From: DAOQVB01 sp964400865
Lineage (GTDB): Bacteria; Patescibacteriota; Microgenomatia; UBA1400; PJMF01
NCBI GenBank assembly: GCA_964400865.1
Contig: CAYNWG010000048.1
Span: 1 to 7,065 of the forward strand
Direction: 5' to 3'
Length of the DNA: 7,065 nucleotides
The position numbers and the translations under genes are program-made. This document shows positions 1 through 5,636 of the stretch, piece by piece (position 1 is the stretch's first letter; the number at the start of each line of letters is the position of its first letter). The notes beneath the pieces were generated by a model. It was given only the letters and a program-made list of their open reading frames with translations, was not told the origin of the DNA and made no database searches.

Positions 1-2409
1 GCCTACGCTCAAGGCGTCTCAGATAAGATTGTTAAAGATGAGGGGGTCGGCGATCTTGAATACCGCTCTGCACTGGGAGTTTTAGAACGCGTGGATACTC
101 GCCTAATATTACTCAAAAAGCAGGCACCACTGGGTGATGACAAATCATTTGATCAATCTCTACAGAGCAAGGTTGTAGAACTATCTGAACAACACCACTT
201 TGTTCTGCAGGCACTCCTTGCCTACCAACCAAGGTTCAACAAGCGTGCTGGCGTAACAGAGGATGAGTCTTCTACCGTTGCCCCTGGTGAAGAAGGTCGC
301 TTCCCTCAATACAAGAGGTTGAGCCTGGTGGAAACTTATCAAGTTACCGTGGAATATCAGGCACCAGAGATTTTGCTTCCATCATATGTGGTATTACAAC
401 AAGCCGCACTCAATCCAGAGGCAGAGATGGTCGATGATGTTTCTGGCGAATCTTTACTGGCTGATCCCAAATCACTTTCTCTAGCATCGCTGAACCAAGC
501 AGCTACACAACAAAATAACCTTACAGATAATAACAAACACAAAATTGCGGCAGGCCAACAATCAAATCAAGCAATAACCGATGCCAAAGCGTTGGTTGGA
601 GACATTGGTCAAATAGCAGTGCAGTCGAAAGGCAGCTTGGTAGCTGCTGCGGGAGTAGGAATAAAAAAATATTTCACTGATAAGGAGTTTCGCCAACGAA
701 TCAATCGAATTTTAATGCAAATCGCCCAGATCGGCATGGCGGGATTTATTGCGGGAGGAGCGTTGGTTGGACTACTACTCCAAAAGCTCGTTGGTGCAGT
801 TGGAGCATGGGGAGGCGCTGCAGGAGGTGCTGCCGCTGGAGCAGGAGTTGGTTTCCTGATGGGGGGGCCAGTTGGAGCAGTGATTGGTGGCGTTGGGGGT
901 GGAATTGCAGGTTACATGGCTGGTAGTAAACTTGCCGCTCTAAATGCAGCCTCTGGAGCAGAGTTGCTTTCTCCAGGTCTAACATCCCCGGTTGGTTTTG
1001 AGGGAGCTGGTTCAGTGCTTCCATCATCAACATCTGGAGTTGGTACAACTGCCGGACCCCCACTAACTTCCCCATATGGGACCTCGGGTGGATCCGCTTC
1101 CACAACTGCCGCTACATCGCCAGCAGCGTCTCAAAGTGCTTTTCAAAGCCAGGCCCTAAATTCAACCGCACCCTCAACCACAGGAGCAACATCGGCCACC
1201 CAAGCCTCTCAATTAGGAACTTCTGGCTCTGCCGCCAGCCAAGCAGCTTCATCTGGTGCTACCACCGCCGCAGCCACACAAGCCCCATTCCTGGGCAACT
1301 TGGCTGGCCTACCCATCTTAGCCTTGATCCCCGGCGGATCAATGTTGCTAATGGCCATGATTACGCTGTATACCCTGTTTGTGATCTTTTCTGCGTTTCT
1401 AATTCCCTTACCTGTTGGCAACCTAACCGGCACAAACAGCACGCAGTCTGAATATGCCACATTAACAAAACGAGCCGCTCCCACAGAAATCGCAGACGAT
1501 TCCACCGCCACCGTAATTTACAAAGTCACGCTTCAATCAAGAAGAAACTATCAACTTAAGGTAACCGCGGTTACCGATACCGCCAACACCGGTTTTACGT
1601 TTCAATCCAGTCGCCCTACCCACGTTGACCCCCAGGTTTCACCGCCCGCAACACTACTCAACCCCCGCATCTCACTCGCAGACTTCTCACCAGATTTTGA
1701 CAACCAAACGCAAGAAAAAGAGTATTCGGTCACCTTCACCGGAGGCAAGCAAGTGTTGATTTCCAATACCGTTACAATTACATATGATGTTCAAGATACC
1801 CAGGGTAACGTAGTTGCATCTGGTGAAACTCTAAGCGCCACTGCCAACGTAAACATCGGCGACCACGGAGTGGCTTGTTGGCCGACGTCTGGTGAAATCT
1901 GGCAATTGCCCGGGGGAAGTTTTTCACATCGACCAGGAAATGGCTTGGTTTTAGATGCATACGACATTGGAGCAGTTCAGGGTACAAATATCTATTCTCC
2001 TTTTGATGGTTGGGCACACACTGGAGACTTCCCGCCCCGAAGAAGCTATGGTAAGTTTGTAGTCGTCGACTCGTTTGTGCGAGGGCACTGGATTAGATTA
2101 ATTTACGGTCATTTTATGTCTACTACAATCACTAATCGTGCGAGCGACGCATTTACCAACGTTGGTGTTAACCACGATGGCGATATTGGTAATAATGTTG
2201 GCCAACCAGTCTCTGCTGGTCAACTATTAGGGAAAATGGATGATACTGGTTACTCATTTGGCTCTCACCTCCATTATGAATTAATTTTTATTGACGGTGT
2301 TCGCCACTCTCTAGACCCAAGCGACCCACTGACATTAGAAGACCTAGTACCAAGGCCCGCCTCGGGTCAAGTTAGGGAGGGAGACAATGTTCGCACTTGT
2401 TACAACTAA
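1..2409 (+). CDS. Membrane-anchored M23 (LytM-type) peptidase domain protein of a type IV secretion cluster, 5' partial
   Basis: The frame is open from base 1, so 802 residues are visible and the start is upstream; GTG at 91 is probably internal. Residues 1-235 are charged and helical-looking. Residues 241-309 are glycine-rich and hydrophobic, room for about two membrane segments. Residues 315-430 are a Ser/Thr/Ala/Gly linker almost without charge. Residues 447-471 form a clear membrane segment. Residues 480-618 are Thr/Val-rich, probably an Ig- or DUF11-like beta domain. Residues 626-800 form an M23 metallopeptidase domain: AYDIG (D655), a GT.IYSPFDG stretch, YGHF (H704) and SHLHYE (H756, H758). 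M23 enzymes cut peptidoglycan cross-links. The first metal-binding His is not at its usual spacing. Lys/Arg before residue 241 suggests N-inside, C-outside topology. Its place ahead of PrgI and VirB4 suggests VirB6-like plus wall-hydrolase roles, which is inference. The M23 call is firm; the N-terminal half is not recognised. Confidence 0.85.
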   Translation, partial: AYAQGVSDKIVKDEGVGDLEYRSALGVLERVDTRLILLKKQAPLGDDKSFDQSLQSKVVELSEQHHFVLQALLAYQPRFNKRAGVTEDESSTVAPGEEGRFPQYKRLSLVETYQVTVEYQAPEILLPSYVVLQQAALNPEAEMVDDVSGESLLADPKSLSLASLNQAATQQNNLTDNNKHKIAAGQQSNQAITDAKALVGDIGQIAVQSKGSLVAAAGVGIKKYFTDKEFRQRINRILMQIAQIGMAGFIAGGALVGLLLQKLVGAVGAWGGAAGGAAAGAGVGFLMGGPVGAVIGGVGGGIAGYMAGSKLAALNAASGAELLSPGLTSPVGFEGAGSVLPSSTSGVGTTAGPPLTSPYGTSGGSASTTAATSPAASQSAFQSQALNSTAPSTTGATSATQASQLGTSGSAASQAASSGATTAAATQAPFLGNLAGLPILALIPGGSMLLMAMITLYTLFVIFSAFLIPLPVGNLTGTNSTQSEYATLTKRAAPTEIADDSTATVIYKVTLQSRRNYQLKVTAVTDTANTGFTFQSSRPTHVDPQVSPPATLLNPRISLADFSPDFDNQTQEKEYSVTFTGGKQVLISNTVTITYDVQDTQGNVVASGETLSATANVNIGDHGVACWPTSGEIWQLPGGSFSHRPGNGLVLDAYDIGAVQGTNIYSPFDGWAHTGDFPPRRSYGKFVVVDSFVRGHWIRLIYGHFMSTTITNRASDAFTNVGVNHDGDIGNNVGQPVSAGQLLGKMDDTGYSFGSHLHYELIFIDGVRHSLDPSDPLTLEDLVPRPASGQVREGDNVRTCYN
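861..867 (+). repeat. Run of seven G inside the glycine-rich coding region
   Basis: Seven consecutive G bases overlap an ATG GGG GGG CCA codon series (Met-Gly-Gly-Pro) in the first gene. Slippage here would shift the frame before the linker, the main membrane segment and the M23 domain. The run is directly visible; a role in phase variation is only a possibility, and it may also be a sequencing-error site. Confidence 0.5.
1560..1575. repeat. Perfect 16-bp palindrome within the first gene
   Basis: GGTAACCGCGGTTACC reads the same on both strands; the flanking bases (A and G) do not extend it. It lies in the beta-domain coding region (Lys-Val-Thr-Ala-Val-Thr). A perfect 16-bp palindrome is expected by chance about 0.1 times in 7 kb, so it may be accidental or a protein-binding or modification site. 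No function can be assigned. Confidence 0.4.
2376..2380 (+). promoter_or_regulatory. Strong Shine-Dalgarno site for the second gene
   Basis: GGAGG lies inside AGGGAGGGAG within the last codons of the first gene and is six bases from the ATG at 2387. It is the only strong ribosome binding site seen at a gene start in this window. It fixes that start and lets the second gene be translated independently of the upstream stop at 2407-2409. Confidence 0.8.
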
Positions 2410-3361
2410 ACTAAAAAATTTACCAAAAAGAGTCGTCCTCTTATATATCCTCACTCTGGTTACTATGGCGGGCGTGGTGTTTAAATTACTCACCCCCAAT
2501 CAAACAAACCAAACAACTAATCAAAATTATGATGGATCACTCTCTCGTTTTTCAGGCATAGAATTTACGGGACGAACCATTACTATCCCAGACCAACTTC
2601 CCTCATTTGCTTCTGTAGCTTGGCGTAGTCAAGAAACACTACAAAAACAACTTCTTGATTCTTTTACCGTAGAGGTAGATGAGCTCGAACCAACGATTTG
2701 GCGCAATGAAGAAATTACGATTACAAAAATAGCAGATCCCACCAGATTTATTGTGTTGGATAACAACATTCGATTTAATAATGCTCGAGGAGATGACAGT
2801 CCAAATCTCCAAATAGACTACAGACAGATGGTAGAGACATGGGCAAACAACCATATTCCAGAATCAAGCCTTTCGATTGATCCTACAGGCATACGCTACC
2901 TTTCTGGGGGTGATGAGGCCATCATAACAACAGAAAGATTGGCAGAAATCATTGAGATACCTTTGTCCCAAACAATAAATGGGCTTTCGATTCGTTCCGA
3001 GCTTGGTGGAGGCTACCCACTTTACATCTGGTATTCAACCAAACTAAAAAAAGTTATCAAGGCAGAATTCTATCCAGTTTTAATAGATTTCAGCGACCCT
3101 ACATTAATGGAACCAATTACTCTGAAAGAGGCTGTTAACCGAATAAGTTCGGAACGTGATGCCCGAATAGTCTACGCCGAACAAATTCAGGAACAACCAT
3201 TTATTTTGGACCAGATTAAGCGGGGAGAACTTACAAAAGTGACAATCGAGTATCGCTTACAACCGAACCAACAATTAACACCCCACTATCGTTTCGATGG
3301 GACTTTTGTTGACCAAAACGACATACAGATATTTGCCGAAGTGGTAGTCCCCGCCATCTAG
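2387..3361 (+). CDS. Unrecognised single-pass membrane protein with a large extracytoplasmic domain
   Basis: 324 residues, family not recognised. A short basic N-terminus (KLKNLPKR) precedes one membrane segment at about 15-35. This suggests an anchor with the N-terminus inside and about 285 residues outside. There is no lipobox and no cysteine. Residues 36-48 are Asn/Gln/Thr-rich, a likely flexible spacer. The rest alternates predicted strands and helices; a Gly-rich turn at 207-209 and a helix near 244-256 come before a strand-rich C-terminus (TIEYRLQ, HYRFDGTF). This layout loosely recalls YycH/YycI- or PepSY-like two-lobed domains, which is inference only. The ATG at 2387 overlaps the end of the first gene by 23 bases and has a strong Shine-Dalgarno; the next Met lies inside the membrane segment. 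Lying between the M23 membrane protein and PrgI, it is probably a structural part of the secretion channel, analogous in layout to VirB8, with no sequence evidence of homology. Confidence 0.85.
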   Translation: MFALVTTKLKNLPKRVVLLYILTLVTMAGVVFKLLTPNQTNQTTNQNYDGSLSRFSGIEFTGRTITIPDQLPSFASVAWRSQETLQKQLLDSFTVEVDELEPTIWRNEEITITKIADPTRFIVLDNNIRFNNARGDDSPNLQIDYRQMVETWANNHIPESSLSIDPTGIRYLSGGDEAIITTERLAEIIEIPLSQTINGLSIRSELGGGYPLYIWYSTKLKKVIKAEFYPVLIDFSDPTLMEPITLKEAVNRISSERDARIVYAEQIQEQPFILDQIKRGELTKVTIEYRLQPNQQLTPHYRFDGTFVDQNDIQIFAEVVVPAI

Positions 3362-3385
3362 GAACTATCGACGCTGGTTGTAAAC

Positions 3386-3394
3386 TGATACAAT
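3386..3394 (+). promoter_or_regulatory. Candidate extended -10 promoter for the PrgI gene
   Basis: TGATACAAT fits the extended -10 pattern TGnTAtaAT with one mismatch and lies in the 53-base gap between the second and third genes. Transcription would start near 3401, leaving about 14 untranslated bases before the ATG at 3415. No good -35 is seen, which extended -10 promoters do not need. A small dyad (TTGTA at 3378-3382, TACAA at 3389-3393) overlaps it. Sequence match only. Confidence 0.4.
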
Positions 3395-3414
3395 AACGCC
3401 GTTCGCTGCCCACT

Positions 3415-4617
3415 ATGAAAGAGCACCCAATTCCTCAAGATATCACTAACTACCGATTTCATATCGTTGGTAGTATGACGCTGAAGCAATTTTTAGAAAT
3501 TGGCGCAGGAGTCGTTTTTGCTGCAATTTTATATAAAACCGGACTTCCCGCATTCATTAAGTTTCCAGCAATGTTTATTTCTGCAATTCTTGGTGCCGCG
3601 GCAGCATTCTTACCTATAGAAGAACGGCCCCTGGACCATTGGATTTCAACATATGTTCGCGTGCTGTACAAACCAACACAGTTCTTTTGGAAACGTGAAC
3701 CAAAAATCCCAGCGCTCTTTAGCTTTTCTCCCAACACTTCCAACCAAAACCCAGATGTGGAAATTGACCTAACACCAATCAAACGCGAACGAATCAGGGA
3801 ATATATGGCGTCTCTTCATCAGCCAAACACCAACAACGATCAATATGACACCGCTCAACAAGATAGGGTTACTGCGATAGTTGCATCCTTTTCTGATGTT
3901 GAACCCACCCATACCCCCGTAATCAAAAACATAGTAGAAAAACCAGATCTCCAACCAAGAATTAGAGTTCTGAGAAAACCAGAAAAACAACCAGTTGTTG
4001 AAACTATTACTAGCGTAGAAGAAGTAATTCTACCAATTCTTCACCCCACTCCCCACGAACCCAGTGAATCACTACTCCAAGTTGCTTTACCAAAGATTCA
4101 ATACAATGTTGGAGCAGCCACCCAACTACGACCAGAACAAGTTGCACAATCAATTCGAGTTACCGAAACCCCCCTCGTGCAGTTTGCCGAAGAAAAGAAT
4201 GAAAAAGATAACGAACAACATCTAGAAACTAAACTTTTTTCAAAAGACGAGCTCACACAGATGCTCCAACCCACCCCTGTGACAAAAAACGATGTGGTTT
4301 CCGCACATGGGGCAGCAACATTTAATACGAATCTCCCCTTTCCCAACGTACCAAGTGAGCCAAATAAATTGGTGGGTATGGTACTAACCCAAAATGGTGA
4401 ATTAATACCCGGTGCAGTAGTAGAGGTGAGAAATTCACAAGGCTCAATTGAAAGAGCGGTTAAATCCAACGCTTTGGGTCAGTTTTTTATTACAACACCC
4501 CTAACAGCGGGTAACTATGTTGTTAAGGTGGAAGCAGAAAACTTTGTTTTTCCCACAGTTTCGCTTGGAGTAAACAACTCCATCCTTCAACCACTCGAGC
4601 TCAGAGCCACCACTTAA
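3415..4617 (+). CDS. PrgI-family type IV secretion membrane protein with C-terminal carboxypeptidase-regulatory-like domain
   Basis: 400 residues. The N-terminus has the PrgI form: a short polar start with HPIPQDI, two membrane segments at about 28-46 and 49-68, then ERPLDHWI and a short amphipathic region ending near FFWKREPK. PrgI proteins are small membrane components encoded beside VirB4 in type IV systems of Gram-positives and CPR bacteria. Classic PrgI ends near residue 110-120. Here a Pro/Glu/Thr/Gln-rich, probably disordered linker of about 200 residues follows (105-310). A beta-sandwich like CarboxypepD_reg or CnaB folds comes next (316-398), recognisable from LVGMVLTQNGELIPGAVVEV and the ALGQFF and AGNYVVKVEA stretches. 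That domain probably binds or stiffens and has no catalytic residues. There are no cysteines. An in-frame stop at 3394 makes ATG 3415 the natural start, yet no Shine-Dalgarno precedes it. The PrgI call is good; the exact C-terminal family is less sure. Confidence 0.85.
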   Translation: MKEHPIPQDITNYRFHIVGSMTLKQFLEIGAGVVFAAILYKTGLPAFIKFPAMFISAILGAAAAFLPIEERPLDHWISTYVRVLYKPTQFFWKREPKIPALFSFSPNTSNQNPDVEIDLTPIKRERIREYMASLHQPNTNNDQYDTAQQDRVTAIVASFSDVEPTHTPVIKNIVEKPDLQPRIRVLRKPEKQPVVETITSVEEVILPILHPTPHEPSESLLQVALPKIQYNVGAATQLRPEQVAQSIRVTETPLVQFAEEKNEKDNEQHLETKLFSKDELTQMLQPTPVTKNDVVSAHGAATFNTNLPFPNVPSEPNKLVGMVLTQNGELIPGAVVEVRNSQGSIERAVKSNALGQFFITTPLTAGNYVVKVEAENFVFPTVSLGVNNSILQPLELRATT

Positions 4618-4636
4618 ACTCTGCCCATTTTCTTAG

Positions 4637-4648
4637 TACCTGAAGGTA
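4637..4648. promoter_or_regulatory. Inverted repeat upstream of the fourth gene (first of two dyads)
   Basis: TACCT-GA-AGGTA has 5-bp arms and a two-base centre. It is too small and lacks the T-run of a rho-independent terminator, so it does not look like an end signal for the PrgI gene. It sits four bases before a second, perfect dyad, so the pair could be operator half-sites. Sequence symmetry is the only evidence. Confidence 0.35.
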
Positions 4649-4651
4649 TAG

Positions 4652-4663
4652 TATGCTAGCATA
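4652..4663 (+). promoter_or_regulatory. Perfect 12-bp palindrome overlapping a candidate -10 for the fourth gene
   Basis: TATGCTAGCATA is a perfect palindrome ending six bases before the ATG at 4670. It contains TGCTAGCAT (4654-4662), which fits TGnTAnnnT, an extended -10 form. If used, transcription would start at or next to the ATG, giving a leaderless mRNA. TATAGT at 4647-4652 is an alternative -10. No Shine-Dalgarno lies before the ATG. A regulator bound here would block the promoter. Inferred from sequence only. Confidence 0.4.
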
Positions 4664-4669
4664 AGCCTG

Positions 4670-5635
4670 ATGCCCACTACCCCAAATACGACCACCACCC
4701 AACAGTTTTTGGATATTTACGACATTACCAACGACGTACTGATACTAAAAAATGGCACTTCTGCCATCATCCTGACTGTCGACGCTATGAACTTTGGTCT
4801 ACTTGCCGAAGAAGAGCAAGACGCCATTATGTATGCCTATGCTGGTTTGTTAAATTCGCTCAACTATCCCATTCAAATAGTGGTGCAATCAAAAACGAAA
4901 GATGTTACTGGATATCTTAGAAAACTGTCTGAGCAAGAGGAAAAAACCTCAAATGAAACCATGAGAAAACGAATTGCTCAGTACCGCATATTTGTTGCAA
5001 ATCTAATTCACGAACGGAATGTTTTAGACAAGCGGTTTTATGTTGTGATTCCCGCTACCTCAATTGAAATGGGTTTTTTGGGGGCACAAACTTTTGTGCC
5101 CGGCAAAGAAGATTTTAACATCAGTGATGTTGAAAGAAGCGTGGTGATTGAAAAAGCCACCAACCTACTTGAGCCCAAGAGAGACCACCTCATTAGTCAA
5201 TTTGCCCGAATTGGTCTGTATTCAAGGCAGCTGAATACTCAAGAAATCATTCAGTTGTTTTATGTAAATTACAACCCAGAATCTACTGAGGGTCAAGAAA
5301 TTGCCGAGAGTTCTTCCTACACCAGTGGGTTGGTACATGCAGACATGGGAACAGCCTACGGAGATTCAGCAACAAACCCAGAACCTCAACTAGCTGTTCA
5401 ACAGACTGCCATAGAGACAGTGGCACCAACCACCAATATAAACAACGCGACGGTTGAACCTCAAACTCTAGACCAACCAACCGAGTCTTTCGACCAACCC
5501 AATCAAGAACAACTTGTTTGGTCTCAACCTCAAATCCAAACTCAAGCCCCACCCCAAACTCAATTTCAACCACAACTACCCGTTGAAAATCTAGTTCCGC
5601 CCAATACTATTCCACCCAACTCTCAGTCAGAATAA
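4670..5635 (+). CDS. VirB4/TraC N-terminal-like accessory protein with Gln/Pro/Thr-rich tail
   Basis: 321 residues. Residues 11-205 resemble the N-terminal part of VirB4/TraC ATPases. QQFLDIYDITNDVLILKNGT corresponds to the usual opening strands, EEEQDAIMYAYAGLLNSLNY to the following helix, and IQIVVQSK, FYVVIPA and GLYSRQLNTQEIIQLFY to the later strand and helix elements. There is no Walker A motif, so it is not an ATPase on its own. Such proteins are, from memory, common directly upstream of VirB4 in CPR bacteria. A role as VirB4 partner or membrane adaptor is inferred. Residues 215-321 form a low-complexity tail rich in Gln, Pro, Thr and Asn with short internal repeats, probably disordered. 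There are no cysteines and no membrane segment. An in-frame stop at 4649-4651 supports ATG 4670. No Shine-Dalgarno is present. It ends one base before the VirB4 start, so the two are probably co-translated. Confidence 0.8.
   Translation: MPTTPNTTTTQQFLDIYDITNDVLILKNGTSAIILTVDAMNFGLLAEEEQDAIMYAYAGLLNSLNYPIQIVVQSKTKDVTGYLRKLSEQEEKTSNETMRKRIAQYRIFVANLIHERNVLDKRFYVVIPATSIEMGFLGAQTFVPGKEDFNISDVERSVVIEKATNLLEPKRDHLISQFARIGLYSRQLNTQEIIQLFYVNYNPESTEGQEIAESSSYTSGLVHADMGTAYGDSATNPEPQLAVQQTAIETVAPTTNINNATVEPQTLDQPTESFDQPNQEQLVWSQPQIQTQAPPQTQFQPQLPVENLVPPNTIPPNSQSE
5471..5563 (+). repeat. Short imperfect coding repeats in the Gln/Pro-rich tail
   Basis: GACCAACC recurs at 5471 and 5492 (21-base spacing, DQP-type heptads) and CCAAACTCAA at 5536 and 5554 (18-base spacing, QTQ.PP-type hexads). 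The coding strand is rich in A and C and poor in G here. This looks like growth of a low-complexity protein tail by short duplications, not a separate DNA element. Confidence 0.5.
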
Positions 5636-5636
5636 T

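Noticed and set aside
91..93. GTG as the start of the first gene
   Set aside because: The frame is open without a stop back to base 1 with coherent helical protein sequence, and the GGGAG upstream is a poor, distant ribosome site, so an internal Val is more likely.
746..1105. 119-residue minus-strand open frame over the glycine-rich and Ser/Thr-rich region
   Set aside because: Its Leu/Gln-rich content is what the complement of Gly/Ala/Ser/Thr codons gives; no start signal or domain.
4098..4469. 123-residue open frame on the minus strand
   Set aside because: It lies opposite the PrgI linker and beta domain; it is Ser/Cys-rich in a region where the real proteins lack Cys, as expected from antisense reading.
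4637..4648. Rho-independent terminator after the PrgI gene
   Set aside because: The stem is only 5 bp, AT-containing, with a two-base loop and no following T-run.
5471..5563. CRISPR-like or tandem DNA repeat array
   Set aside because: The repeat units are 8-10 bases, only two copies each, and lie in frame in a low-complexity protein tail.
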